Source of the DNA: Psychrobacter sp.
GTDB taxonomy: Bacteria > Pseudomonadota > Gammaproteobacteria > Pseudomonadales > Moraxellaceae
Assembly (NCBI GenBank): GCA_029256865.1
Contig: JARIEH010000295.1
Span: 1-19,205 of the forward strand
Reading direction: 5' to 3'
DNA: 19,205 nt
Part shown: positions 7,875 through 16,625 of the stretch, one piece after another
Layout of the letters: the number at the start of each line of letters is the position of its first letter
Position numbering within the stretch: position 1 is the stretch's first letter
Program-made: the position numbers and the translations under genes
Notes under the pieces: generated by a model
What the model saw: only the letters and a program-made list of their open reading frames with translations
The model's database searches: none
What the model was told of the DNA's origin: nothing

Positions 7875-7903
7875 AAATGACCGTTAACTATTACGGTCAT
7901 TTT
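7875..7903 (+). terminator. Weak terminator or attenuator hairpin after yajC
   Basis: AAATGACCGT (7875-7884) pairs with ACGGTCATTT (7893-7902) around an 8-base loop. Only one further T follows before CGG, so as a Rho-independent terminator it would be leaky. It lies 70 bases after the yajC stop. Confidence 0.45.
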
Positions 7904-7944
7904 CGGCTATAAAGCTATTAAGTAGATATCATTATCTGTTTATT

Positions 7945-7974
7945 TTGCTTTAATAGTAAAGTTTTACCTTTATA
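7945..7974 (+). promoter_or_regulatory. Possible secD promoter
   Basis: TTGCTT (7945-7950) and TTTATA (7969-7974) lie 18 bases apart, downstream of the yajC hairpin and about 175 bases before the secD start. The match is moderate and the region is AT-rich. Confidence 0.25.
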
Positions 7975-8148
7975 GTGATGGCCTTACAGCCTACTGTTTT
8001 TAGACTCTATTATCATAGCGGATGATCACAAAGATGAATGACTGCTCTTTTCAATGATGGCAGTCGTCCATTTTTTGTAGTCGCTAACTTCCCATCTGCT
8101 GACTTGTGGCCTGCGTCGCCAGTACTTTATCAACTTAAAGAAGTGATT

Positions 8149-10026
8149 ATGCAATATCCCGCTTGGAAATACTTACTCATCACTGTCGTGCTATTCATCG
8201 CCGGCCTATATGCTGCACCGAACCTCTATCCTGATGAACCTGCTGTGCAGATTACCAGTGCTGCAGCAGGAACTCAGCTGTCTGAAGACATCTTAACTCA
8301 GTCACAAAGCTTATTAGAAGCGGCTGGGATTAATTATCATGATGGTACTTTTGAAGGCAATAGCGCTCTAGTACGTCTGGATAATCCAACCACGCAGCTA
8401 AAAGCACAGGAAGTCCTACGTCAAAGCTTGGGTGATAACTACGTGGTGGCGCTCAACTTAGCACAGACGACCCCGCAATGGCTGCGTGATATCGGCGCTA
8501 AGCCGATGAAATTAGGCTTAGACTTACGCGGTGGTGTACGCTTTGTACTTGAAGTAGATATGAATAAAGCGCTGGAGCAGCGTTTGACTGGTGCCAGTCG
8601 CGATGTACGTCGTGATTTACGTGCCGAGCGTATAGCGGTGAAAGGTATTAAGACTGAAGCGCAAGGTATTGTGCTACATTTTACTGATACAGACGCTCGT
8701 AATCGCGCACAAAATATCTTGCAAGGAACGATGGGTACCACCTTTACCCTACAGTCTTCTATAGATGAGCAAGGTCCGTCGCTGATTATGGCATACAACG
8801 ATGCGACTATAGATGAGATCAATAGCTACGCGGTTAACCAAAACTTGACCACCCTACGCAACCGTATTGCGGAGCTTGGTGTGACCGAAGCTTTAGTACA
8901 GTCACAAGGTGCTAGCCGTATCGTGGTTGAATTACCTGGTGTGCAAGATACCGCTGAAGCCAAGCGTGTCCTTGGTCGTACCGCCAACCTTGAATTCCGC
9001 TTAGTTGCAAAAGACAGTGACAACTTCATGGGTGGTATTCCTCCCGCTGGCACCGAAGCTTTCCCGTTCAAAACCCTTGACGGTCAGCCAGTATTATTAG
9101 AACGTCAAGCAATCGTCACTGGTGATAAAGTAACTAACGCTCAAACCAGTTTGGATGAAAGCGGTCGTCCTGAGGTCAATATCACCTTGGATAGCGCTGG
9201 CGGTAAACTCATGCAAAACGCCACGCGTACCGCCGTCGGTGAGCAAATGGCAGTATTGTTTATTGAAAATAAACAAAAAGTCACTTATGAAGAAGACCCT
9301 GCTACTGGTGAAACGGTCGAAGTACGTACGCCTTATGCTGAAACCAAGGTCATTAACCGTGCCAATATTCAAGCAGTATTGGGTTCATCATTCCGTATTA
9401 CTGGTCTTGATAGCAACGCTGAAGCCGCTGAGCTCGCGTTATTGTTACGCTCAGGAGCGCTCGCTGCACCGATGTACTTCGTAGAAGAACGGACGATCGG
9501 CCCCTCATTAGGACAAGATAATATTGATAAAGGCTTGTTTTCAACACAAGTCGGCTATCTGTTGGTCTTCGCCTTTATGATTATTTTTTATCGTCTATTT
9601 GGTGTGATTGCCAATATAGCTTTGGCGATTAACGTCATTATTATTATCGCCATTATGTCAATCTTAGGCTCATCGCTTACCCTACCTGGTATTGCTGGTA
9701 TCGTCTTGACCATCGGTATGGCAGTAGATGCCAACGTACTGATCTTTGAGCGTATTCGCGAGGAGATTGCCAATGGGGTGCGACCAAAATCTGCCATCGT
9801 AGCAGGATTTGATCGGGCCTTTAGTAGTATCTTCGATGCCAACATCACTACCTTATTGGTTGCATTTATCTTATTTGCGATCGGTACTGGCCCAGTTAAA
9901 GGCTTTGCGATCACCTTAGCTATTGGTATCATCAGCTCGCTATTTACTGCAATTTTGGTAACACGCGCACTGGTACAAATTGCTTATGGTAAGCGTAAAT
10001 CTATCAAACGTTTGAGCATCGGCTAG
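8149..10026 (+). CDS. secD: Protein translocase subunit SecD
   Basis: With SecF and YajC it uses the proton gradient to assist late steps of preprotein transport across the inner membrane. The ATG at 8149 is chosen because MQYPAWKYLLITVVLF and the following YAAPNLYPDEPAVQI match the usual SecD N-terminus; the frame is open to an ATG at 8038, but those 37 residues have no counterpart in the family. From this start the protein has 625 residues, close to E. coli (615). Visible marks are GLDLRGGVRF (123-132), the periplasmic P1 domain, and a C-terminal RND-type bundle of five membrane segments (about 463-610) with GMAVDANVLIFERIREE (523-539), whose D527 is the expected proton-relay aspartate. AAAGAAG near 8137 is a weak ribosome site. 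secF follows after 9 bases. Confidence 0.96.
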   Translation: MQYPAWKYLLITVVLFIAGLYAAPNLYPDEPAVQITSAAAGTQLSEDILTQSQSLLEAAGINYHDGTFEGNSALVRLDNPTTQLKAQEVLRQSLGDNYVVALNLAQTTPQWLRDIGAKPMKLGLDLRGGVRFVLEVDMNKALEQRLTGASRDVRRDLRAERIAVKGIKTEAQGIVLHFTDTDARNRAQNILQGTMGTTFTLQSSIDEQGPSLIMAYNDATIDEINSYAVNQNLTTLRNRIAELGVTEALVQSQGASRIVVELPGVQDTAEAKRVLGRTANLEFRLVAKDSDNFMGGIPPAGTEAFPFKTLDGQPVLLERQAIVTGDKVTNAQTSLDESGRPEVNITLDSAGGKLMQNATRTAVGEQMAVLFIENKQKVTYEEDPATGETVEVRTPYAETKVINRANIQAVLGSSFRITGLDSNAEAAELALLLRSGALAAPMYFVEERTIGPSLGQDNIDKGLFSTQVGYLLVFAFMIIFYRLFGVIANIALAINVIIIIAIMSILGSSLTLPGIAGIVLTIGMAVDANVLIFERIREEIANGVRPKSAIVAGFDRAFSSIFDANITTLLVAFILFAIGTGPVKGFAITLAIGIISSLFTAILVTRALVQIAYGKRKSIKRLSIG

Positions 10027-10035
10027 GAGAATAAC

Positions 10036-11307
10036 ATGGCGATTGAACAGAATAATCCCCCAAATAACAGCAGCTCAGGTGACGGCACAGGCAACAACCC
10101 TCATAACACCAATGAGGCCAATCAACGTCGTCGTAACAAGCCACGCCGTGATGGTAAGGGCAGCAATAATCAGGCTAATGATCGAACCGCTGCAAAGTCG
10201 AACAAAAGTAAATCTCGTCGTGGTGGTAAAAGTACCAAAGATAACCAGGCGTTGAGTACACAAGCCTCTCATGCTGCTGTTAATAGCGAGCTTAATCAAG
10301 AGATTGATAATGCAGCTGATGAGGCGGCAGCGAAAGAAGGTGGCATTAAAGCCATTGGTAATCAGCGCATTATCCCCTTTATGAAGCTAGAAAAACCAAT
10401 GGCCATCATCTCTATATTGATGGTCATTGGCAGTATCATCGTGATTGCTGTAAATGGCTTAAACTTTGGTCTTGATTTCACGGGTGGGGTTTCAGCAGAT
10501 GTGCGCTATGAGCAGCCTGTTGAACAAGTTGAAGTCGTCCAAGCACTGGCTGACAATGGGTTTAATGATGCCGTCGTGCAGTACCTAGGAACGCGAGAAG
10601 AGCTATTGATACGCTTGCCTCCTCAGTCTGATAACGTCGATGGTCTTAATAGCAGTTTAGAGCAAGCGCTCACGCTACCTGATAATCTGGTCAATATTAG
10701 CAATGTTAATATTATCGGTAGTCAAGTCGGTAATGAGGTGTACTTAAACTCGGTGATGGCACTGGCGCTCGCACTGCTGTGTATGCTTGGTTATGTCGCT
10801 CTACGCTTCCAGTTTAAACTGGCGCTTGGTGCGGTAGTATCACTGTTTCATGATGCTGTCGTCACCATCGGTGTGTTTGCTCTCTTTGGCTTTCCCTTTG
10901 ATCTAACCGTATTGGCGGCTATCTTGGCCCTGATTGGTTACTCATTGAACGATACCATCGTCGTCTATGACCGTATTCGTGAAAATTTCCGCCGTGTCCG
11001 TGGTATCACGCCACGCCAGACGATTGATTTATCATTAACAGAGACGCTGCGCCGTACAATTATGACCATCTCAACTGTTTTGCTAGTCGTATTAGCAATG
11101 ATGCTGTTGGGTGGTGAGGGTCTATACTGGTTCTCGGTCGCGCTCTTTATTGGGTTACTTGCGGGTACTTACTCATCAACTTATATCGCCAGCTCCATCC
11201 CGCTCAGAATGGGTTTATCACGGGATGACTTTGTTGTTAAAGTTAAACCTGAGTTTGAAGAAGAGATCGTTACCTTTAATGATCCAAAAATGTTCGAACA
11301 AGATTAG
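10036..11307 (+). CDS. secF: Protein translocase subunit SecF with long N-terminal extension
   Basis: Partner of SecD in the proton-driven accessory translocase of the inner membrane. The stop of secD lies in the ribosome site TAGGAGA, so translation is probably coupled and the start at 10036 is secure. The core begins at the first membrane helix (about 121-140), followed by GLNFGLDFTGGV (141-152), a short periplasmic domain, and helices with the hallmark GYSLNDTIVVYDRIREN (301-317), then ETLRRTIMTISTVLLVV. The unusual part is residues 1 to about 115: hydrophilic, rich in Asn, Ser, Gly, Lys and Arg, with basic clusters QRRRNKPRRDGK and SKSRRGGKS, then an acidic/Ala stretch. E. coli SecF (323 residues) has only a short stub there. 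By topology the tail should be cytoplasmic. A strong terminator follows. Confidence 0.96.
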   Translation: MAIEQNNPPNNSSSGDGTGNNPHNTNEANQRRRNKPRRDGKGSNNQANDRTAAKSNKSKSRRGGKSTKDNQALSTQASHAAVNSELNQEIDNAADEAAAKEGGIKAIGNQRIIPFMKLEKPMAIISILMVIGSIIVIAVNGLNFGLDFTGGVSADVRYEQPVEQVEVVQALADNGFNDAVVQYLGTREELLIRLPPQSDNVDGLNSSLEQALTLPDNLVNISNVNIIGSQVGNEVYLNSVMALALALLCMLGYVALRFQFKLALGAVVSLFHDAVVTIGVFALFGFPFDLTVLAAILALIGYSLNDTIVVYDRIRENFRRVRGITPRQTIDLSLTETLRRTIMTISTVLLVVLAMMLLGGEGLYWFSVALFIGLLAGTYSSTYIASSIPLRMGLSRDDFVVKVKPEFEEEIVTFNDPKMFEQD

Positions 11308-11374
11308 TCGTAGAGTCATAACTACTCGTTAAACCCTTTAAACACTTAAAACTTAGTCTTATATGAAACTCTCT

Positions 11375-11406
11375 GATAAAAGCACCTAACATTAGGTGCT
11401 TTTATC
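11375..11406 (+). terminator. Rho-independent terminator after secF
   Basis: GATAAAAGCACCTAA (11375-11389) and TTAGGTGCTTTTATC (11392-11406) form a near-perfect stem with a tiny loop. The GCACCTAA core is followed by TTTT on the transcript, and the symmetry gives the same on the other strand. It ends the yajC/secD-secF block 67 bases after the secF stop. Confidence 0.9.
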
Positions 11407-11510
11407 ATTATGTCGGTACTATACTTATTAAATAATTCAAACTCCTCCCGCAACCAGGCAAGATAGTAGCGGGTACTGTCATCTGTGTTTTATGCACAAG
11501 CGATTATTTT

Positions 11511-12908
11511 ATGCCAACGACTATACCACCAACTGCTGTATCACCCATCGATACGCGCTATAGACATATCGTCGCCATTGCCGTTCCTGTGCTACTGGCA
11601 AACTTAGCGATGCCGTTACAAAGTGTGATTGATACCGCCATCGTTGGCAATATGAATGAGGCGTCGAAGCTGGCAGGCATGGGTTTGGCAATACAGCTGT
11701 TATCTCTGATACTGGTGAGCTTTAATTTTTTGCAGTACGCGTCTTCTGGTTTATCAGCGCAGGCACTGGGTCAACTTGCTGATAATAGCGCTATAAAAAC
11801 ACCGTCACAGGCCTCACCCCTACTGCCAATTTTACAACGTGCACTATTGCTGGCAATCATGATTGGTTTGGTATTGTTGATAGCGAAGCCTTGGCTCATA
11901 GATTTTGGTTTACAGGCATTGTCAGCCAATCCAGCCAGTGCGGTAGCGGCAAAGACTTATCTAGATATACGCTTTTGGGGCTTCATTGCTGAGCTCATGA
12001 ACTTTGCTTTTATTGGCTGGTTTGCAGGCCAAGGCAAGACCCGCTATATGCTCTATCAGCAAGGCTTTATCGCTGTGCTGAATATTATTCTGACCCTGTT
12101 CTTTGTTTATGGCATGCAGCTAGATATCGTCGGTGTCGCACTAGGCACAGCGATCGCTTTTTGGTCAGGTATTGTCTTAGCACTTTGGTTGAGTCGTCAG
12201 CACTTAAAGCTGACTTGGGCCGCTTTGTTTAAAGTAGATCCGCAGCACTTGACTAAAGGTAAGATGCTTAGGCTATTTTCTTTGAATAAAGATATTTTTA
12301 TTCGCACACTTATTCTAACCTTGAGCTTTGCCTGGATTACTCGTCTTTCAGCTCAAAGTGGCGATCTGGTATTAGCAGCCAATGCGATTTTATTACAAGT
12401 GCTGAGCATATCAGCGTTTGCGCTCGACGGGGTGGCAGTCTCTGCAGAGACATTAAGTGGTCAAGCAGCGGGACGGCGTGATTGGCCACGCTTTCGTATC
12501 ATCGTTAAGCGGACAGGTGTGGTCAGTTATGCTCTCGCCATTATATTAAGCACTATTTGGTGGCTTGTGATGCCAACTTATCTGCAACTGATGACCAATA
12601 TTGAGCAAGTGTTTGCCTTAACCAAGACCTATCAAGGTTATGCGGTACTACTACCGCTCGTGGGTGTGGGCGCTTACTGGCTCGATGGGATATTTTTTGG
12701 ACTAACTGCTGGTCATGTCATTCGTAACGCGGCCTTGATATTGGCGGCGATATTTTTCCCACTGAGTTGGTTACTGTATCAACAGTGGGATATGACAGGA
12801 ATTTGGCTCAGTGTTTGGTGTTTACTGTTATTACGCCTGCTCATTCTCAGCGGATTTCTGTACCACGCGCACAAAACGTCAAGTTATGAGAAGCTTCAGC
12901 CTGTGTAG
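11511..12908 (+). CDS. MATE-family efflux transporter, DinF-like
   Basis: An inner-membrane cation-coupled exporter of small organic molecules; the substrate cannot be told from sequence. The 465 residues hold about twelve hydrophobic segments in two homologous halves. The start of the first half, VPVLLANLAMPLQSVIDTAI followed by VGNM (about 25-48), is the usual MATE opening with the P-x-x-x-x-x-D-T pattern. The second half begins near RLFSLNKDIFIRTLILTLSF, and ISAFALDGVAVSAETLSGQA followed by AGRRD is typical of the DinF/NorM superfamily. The length fits. No LexA-type operator was seen upstream. There is no clear Shine-Dalgarno site before the ATG at 11511, so the exact start is less certain than the family. 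It stands alone between the secF terminator and azlC. Confidence 0.9.
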   Translation: MPTTIPPTAVSPIDTRYRHIVAIAVPVLLANLAMPLQSVIDTAIVGNMNEASKLAGMGLAIQLLSLILVSFNFLQYASSGLSAQALGQLADNSAIKTPSQASPLLPILQRALLLAIMIGLVLLIAKPWLIDFGLQALSANPASAVAAKTYLDIRFWGFIAELMNFAFIGWFAGQGKTRYMLYQQGFIAVLNIILTLFFVYGMQLDIVGVALGTAIAFWSGIVLALWLSRQHLKLTWAALFKVDPQHLTKGKMLRLFSLNKDIFIRTLILTLSFAWITRLSAQSGDLVLAANAILLQVLSISAFALDGVAVSAETLSGQAAGRRDWPRFRIIVKRTGVVSYALAIILSTIWWLVMPTYLQLMTNIEQVFALTKTYQGYAVLLPLVGVGAYWLDGIFFGLTAGHVIRNAALILAAIFFPLSWLLYQQWDMTGIWLSVWCLLLLRLLILSGFLYHAHKTSSYEKLQPV

Positions 12909-12991
12909 AGCTTCTGGTCATATTTCATTGATAATACGCCCTAAACTTTAATGAAACCCTTTAATAAAAATAAAATTTTACCATTTGCAAA

Positions 12992-13072
12992 GATGAGAGC
13001 CGCTAGGAAAACGAGTGCAAGTACTACCATGTAATAGGCTCAGAGAGTTTGACAGCGCTCATCGGATTTTTT
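12992..13072 (+). promoter_or_regulatory. Possible attenuator or terminator in the azlC leader
   Basis: GATGAGaGC (12992-13000) can pair with GCgCTCATC (13055-13063, with one internal mismatch), followed three bases later by six T (13067-13072), just before the azlC ribosome site. The competing pair GAGCC (12997-13001) with GGCTC (13037-13041) would exclude it. It could instead be the terminator of the MATE gene. The short frame from 12994 (13 codons) is not rich in branched-chain residues. Confidence 0.3.
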
Positions 13073-13089
13073 GGAGATGGTATTAGATA

Positions 13090-13824
13090 ATGGTAGGATA
13101 CGATGTGAATACTTATTCAAAACAACAAACCTTTAGCTATCAATGGTCAGAAGGCTTCAAAAAAAGCATTCCAGTCGCAATGGGCTACTTGCCTGCAGGC
13201 ATTGCTTTCGGAGTACTGGCACAGGTCGCTGGGATACCTATCTGGGCGACTGTGATGCTCAGTGTCGTCTTATACGCGGGTGCGGCTCAATACGCCTGCT
13301 TACCGATGCTCAGTGCAGGATTGCCGATTGGCAGTATGGCGACCAATATTGCTGCTATTAATCTACGCCATGTCTTTTATGGTATGCCTTTGCTCCAGTA
13401 TTTGCCTAACCACAAGCTAGCCAAGGCTTATTGCTTATTTGCCCTTACTGATGAAACCTTTTCAGTGATGACCAGCTTACCCAATGAAACTCGTCGCGCA
13501 CTGATATTGCCCATCAGTTTGTTTAATCAAAGCTGGTGGGTGCTGGCTTCTATCATTGGTGTCATGATCGGTAGCGCGCTTAATGATCTGGTACCACATT
13601 TAGACTTTGCGCTCGTTTGTCTGTTTGCAATTTTGGCCTATGAGCAATTCCAAAGCATCAAACGTTACTTTCCGATTGGTATTGCGGTCATTGGCTTAGC
13701 CATCGCCTCGCTATTCACCAGCAGCTGGTTATTATTAGTGGCTATTAGCATTTGCATGCTCATGATTTTGGCACGTGGCTTTTGGATACAGCGCAGAGTA
13801 GCAGGAGACACCAATGACCAGTAG
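13090..13824 (+). CDS. azlC: AzlC-type branched-chain amino acid exporter, large subunit
   Basis: With AzlD it forms an inner-membrane exporter of branched-chain amino acids; loss or gain alters azaleucine resistance in Bacillus, and YgaZH is the E. coli counterpart. The 244 residues have about seven membrane segments and the family marks PVAMGYLPAGIAFGVLAQ (28-45), LYAGAAQYACLPML (61-74), NLRHVFYGMPL (91-101) and FALTDETF (117-124). Two starts compete: the ATG at 13090 with GGAG about 13 bases upstream, and an in-frame GTG at 13105 with AGGA at 13095-13098, six bases upstream. The GTG has the better spacing; the ATG is kept because it is the longer form. It overlaps azlD by 11 bases, so the two are co-translated. 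Confidence 0.93.
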   Translation: MVGYDVNTYSKQQTFSYQWSEGFKKSIPVAMGYLPAGIAFGVLAQVAGIPIWATVMLSVVLYAGAAQYACLPMLSAGLPIGSMATNIAAINLRHVFYGMPLLQYLPNHKLAKAYCLFALTDETFSVMTSLPNETRRALILPISLFNQSWWVLASIIGVMIGSALNDLVPHLDFALVCLFAILAYEQFQSIKRYFPIGIAVIGLAIASLFTSSWLLLVAISICMLMILARGFWIQRRVAGDTNDQ

Positions 13825-14173
13825 TTACCTCATTGCCGCAACCTTCGCCATGGCGGGTGTGACCTTTATTACCCGTGCCATTCCAGCACTGATACCCAAA
13901 AAAGTCCTAGACACACCTTGGCTGCATCGTCTCAATGAAAGCTTGCCATTATCAGTGATGGTATTATTAATTTTGACCAGCCTATCCTACCCAGAACTGT
14001 CTGCTAGTACAGGCTTGAGTAGTGCGGAGCTACATCTATTACTGGCGCAGATAGGTGCGTTAACTCTCGTGTTAGCCGTTTACCATCTCAGCCGCCAATT
14101 ATTAGTAAGCATGGTCGTCGGTATTGCAGCACTGAACGGCTTACTTTGGCTGTTTAGCCGTCTCTTAACCTAA
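13814..14173 (+). CDS. azlD: AzlD-type branched-chain amino acid exporter, small subunit
   Basis: The small membrane partner of AzlC. The 119 residues show four hydrophobic segments and the family mark TFITRAIPALIPKKVL (about 17-32), followed by NESLPLSVMVLLIL. The start overlaps the end of azlC in another frame, with GGAG seven bases before the ATG (GCAGGAGACACCA). Length and position fit AzlD/YgaH. Confidence 0.9.
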   Translation: MTSSYLIAATFAMAGVTFITRAIPALIPKKVLDTPWLHRLNESLPLSVMVLLILTSLSYPELSASTGLSSAELHLLLAQIGALTLVLAVYHLSRQLLVSMVVGIAALNGLLWLFSRLLT

Positions 14174-14231
14174 GGTAACTATTGGTTTAACATGTTTTGA
14201 CAACCAAGATTTTATAGGAGCTTTAAAGAAT

Positions 14232-14262
14232 AAAAAAAGGCTGAACTCGATGAGTTCAGCCT
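14232..14262 (-). terminator. Terminator between azlD and purF
   Basis: AGGCTGAACTC (14238-14248) pairs with GAGTTCAGCCT (14252-14262) around a 3-base loop. On the minus strand the stem is followed by a seven-U tract (14238 down to 14232), so it is a strong terminator for purF, whose stop is 28 bases away. On the plus strand only CTATTTTA follows, so it may end azlD less efficiently. Confidence 0.92.
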
Positions 14263-14290
14263 CTATTTTATTCGCTACTATCTGGGTCTG

Positions 14291-15814
14291 TTACTGCTCT
14301 TCCACACCCATCATATCGACAGAAGTATCAGCGACTACTTGTAGGCACTTAGCACTATCATTACGCTGCTCTTGGAGATGCTCAAGATAGGCTTCATTAA
14401 TTTGACCAGTAATATAACAACCATTAAATACCGCACAATCAAAGCCTTCAACGCGGCTATGCTTAGTATCTTTTACCGCATCGATTAGGTCATCTAAATC
14501 TTGGAAGATCAGACGATCAGCACCGATAATCTGACGTACTTCTTCGACACTATGACCTGAGGCAATAAGCTCACTACGCACTGGCATGTCAATACCATAG
14601 ACGTTAGGGTATTTTACAGGTGGCGCAGCACTGGCAAAAAACACCTTTCTAGCACCCGCATCACGTGCCATTTGAATAATCTCATGGCAGGTAGTACCGC
14701 GTACGATAGAGTCATCGACAAGCAAGACGTTCTTACCTTTAAACTCTAAGGGTACTGCACTCAGTTTTTGACGGACTGATTTTTTGCGTTGCTGCTGACC
14801 TGGCATGATAAAGGTACGACCGATGTAGCGGTTTTTCATAAACCCTTCACGGTACTTGATATTCATCTTCAGTGCCAACTCCATCGCTGACGTACGCGAG
14901 GTATCTGGAATCGGAATCACGACATCGATATCATGATCTTCACCCCACTCGTTTAGGATTTTTTGTCCCAGCTTCTCACCCATACGTAGGCGTGATTTGT
15001 AGACAGAGATATTATCCATAATTGAATCTGGACGCGCAAAATATACATACTCAAAAATACAAGGCGTATATTCTTTTTGCTCTACACACTGATGCGTATG
15101 TAGTTCATGGTTTAAATCGATAAAGATGGCTTCACCAGGCTTGACGTCACGAATGATGGTATAACCACAGCCCGTCAAAGCCACTGACTCAGAAGCGACC
15201 ATGTATTCAGTGCCGCCATTAGCAGCCAGACGCTCACCAAACACCAATGGGCGAATACCGTTTGGATCACGAAACGCCAATAGACCTTGGCCAGTAATCA
15301 TCGCTACCACGCCATAAGCGCCTTCACAGCGACCATAAACTGCTTTTACCGCCTCAAAAATATCGTCTGGTTTTGGATGCTTCTTACCGATATTTTGCAT
15401 CTCATGTGCTAAAACGTTTAGCAGTACCTCAGAGTCGGAGTCAGTATTTAGATGGCGTCGATCTTCTTGATACAAAGACTTCGCCAAGCTTTCAGCGTTG
15501 GTCAAATTACCATTGTGTGCCAAGGTAATGCCATAAGGAGAGTTGACATAGAACGGCTGGGCTTCAGCACTACTTGAGGTACCTGCGGTGGGATAACGCA
15601 CGTGACCGATACCAAACTTACCAACCAGTTTGAGCATATGACGAGTCATGAATACGTCGCGTACCATGCCGTTTTCTTTACGTAAGTAAAAGCGTCCATC
15701 TTGCAAAGTCACAATACCAGCGGCATCTTGACCGCGGTGCTGCAACATAGTCAAGGCATCATAAAGAATTTGGTTAACTGGCTCATGAGCTGCAACCCCA
15801 ACGACTCCACACAT
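14291..15814 (-). CDS. purF: Amidophosphoribosyltransferase (glutamine PRPP amidotransferase)
   Basis: Catalyses the first committed step of purine synthesis: PRPP plus glutamine to 5-phosphoribosylamine. The N-terminal glutaminase domain starts [10 protein letters not shown], with C2 the expected nucleophile after removal of Met; [12 protein letters not shown] (23-34), HVRYPTAG (71-78) and LAHNGNLTN (98-106) are its conserved stretches. The C-terminal phosphoribosyltransferase domain holds the PRPP loop [13 protein letters not shown] (363-375). The length of 507 is normal for the proteobacterial enzyme. AGGACA lies six bases before the ATG. cvpA is upstream on the same strand, as in many bacteria, but with 261 bases between, and a terminator follows. 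Confidence 0.97.
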   Translation of the reverse strand: MCGVVGVAAHEPVNQILYDALTMLQHRGQDAAGIVTLQDGRFYLRKENGMVRDVFMTRHMLKLVGKFGIGHVRYPTAGTSSSAEAQPFYVNSPYGITLAHNGNLTNAESLAKSLYQEDRRHLNTDSDSEVLLNVLAHEMQNIGKKHPKPDDIFEAVKAVYGRCEGAYGVVAMITGQGLLAFRDPNGIRPLVFGERLAANGGTEYMVASESVALTGCGYTIIRDVKPGEAIFIDLNHELHTHQCVEQKEYTPCIFEYVYFARPDSIMDNISVYKSRLRMGEKLGQKILNEWGEDHDIDVVIPIPDTSRTSAMELALKMNIKYREGFMKNRYIGRTFIMPGQQQRKKSVRQKLSAVPLEFKGKNVLLVDDSIVRGTTCHEIIQMARDAGARKVFFASAAPPVKYPNVYGIDMPVRSELIASGHSVEEVRQIIGADRLIFQDLDDLIDAVKDTKHSRVEGFDCAVFNGCYITGQINEAYLEHLQEQRNDSAKCLQVVADTSVDMMGVEEQ

Positions 15815-16075
15815 AATTATGTCCTATTTCGTACTACACATTGATGACGCAATAACGGCACGCTTGATGGCACAAGTACCTATCAACGAACCGACAACCT
15901 GATGATGTTTATTTACTGAGAGTGATTTCAATGAATGTCTTTTTTATGCGTTTAGGTTTTATTATCCCTAATGATTAATTGATATGAGCATTCAGTTAAT
16001 TTAACGATGACAGAGAAGCGGTATATTATAAACAATAAAGCGGTTAATTGATTGGAATTTATGCCTGATTGCCAT
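15815..16075 (-). promoter_or_regulatory. cvpA-purF spacer with possible promoter
   Basis: The 261-base spacer contains no gene. On the minus strand a perfect TATAAT (16025-16030) could be a -10 with a poor -35, which would give purF a leader of about 200 bases and its own promoter. I saw no E. coli PurR-like operator. Confidence 0.3.
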
Positions 16076-16573
16076 TTATGATTGATTGACCTGTTCCCAA
16101 GCGACACCTAGAGCGTCTGACACCATCATTTTAGCCATGGGTGCATAAGGCAGCAGCTCAGGGGCTAAGACAGACGTCTCCCACTGCGGCATCTGCACTA
16201 GCAAGGGTGCGCTGACACTGAGCACGACGAGCACGACAAGGACATTTTTAGCAGCGCCTAACACGCCACCTGCCATCTTATCGAGCACCCCTAAACGTAA
16301 AGTCTTCAGTACGCCTGAGAATACAAACGCTACTAGGTGCATGATGGTCAATATGATAATAACCACCAATAAAAAGGCCATTGCCATCTGTAGTACTGGA
16401 TTCTGTATCAATCCTGATAACTGTGGGGAAACCACTCCTGCCAAGCGTGTGGCAGCAATCAAAGCAATAAACCATCCTGCAAGACCTACTGCCGTCTTAA
16501 TCAATCCCACCTGAAAGCCGCGCCACAAGCCAATAAGAACAACAATGGCAATCACAATATCCAGACCACTCAT
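16076..16573 (-). CDS. cvpA: CvpA family membrane protein
   Basis: In E. coli cvpA is needed for colicin V production and lies upstream of purF; its molecular role is not settled. The 165 residues have four hydrophobic segments (about 4-20, 27-45, 60-85, 103-125). The opening LDIVIAIVVLIGLWRGFQVG and the later DKMAGGVLGAAKNVLVV (98-114), with its D-x3-G-x3-G spacing, are typical of the family. CAGGAAT immediately before the ATG supports the start. It lies 52 bases after pyrD and 261 bases before purF, all on the minus strand, so co-transcription from pyrD is plausible. Confidence 0.93.
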   Translation of the reverse strand: MSGLDIVIAIVVLIGLWRGFQVGLIKTAVGLAGWFIALIAATRLAGVVSPQLSGLIQNPVLQMAMAFLLVVIIILTIMHLVAFVFSGVLKTLRLGVLDKMAGGVLGAAKNVLVVLVVLSVSAPLLVQMPQWETSVLAPELLPYAPMAKMMVSDALGVAWEQVNQS

Positions 16574-16625
16574 ATTCCTGCCCCATTATTTGATTTGGCT
16601 TTACTTGATTGATAATAAGTAGGCA

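Larger units (their letters stand above)
7805..8148. other. Long leader between yajC and secD
   Basis: The genes are normally close together; here 344 bases separate them. The leader holds a hairpin (7875-7902), a possible promoter (7945-7974) and the last 37 codons before secD, which are open in the secD frame from an ATG at 8038. That extension is not typical of SecD. Tiny frames exist (for example 11 codons from 7878 and 15 codons from 7978) but none has a strong ribosome site. Confidence 0.45.

Noticed and set aside
8038..8148. SecD start at the upstream ATG
   Set aside because: The family N-terminus matches from 8149. The extension has no known counterpart, though it is kept as an open question among the findings.
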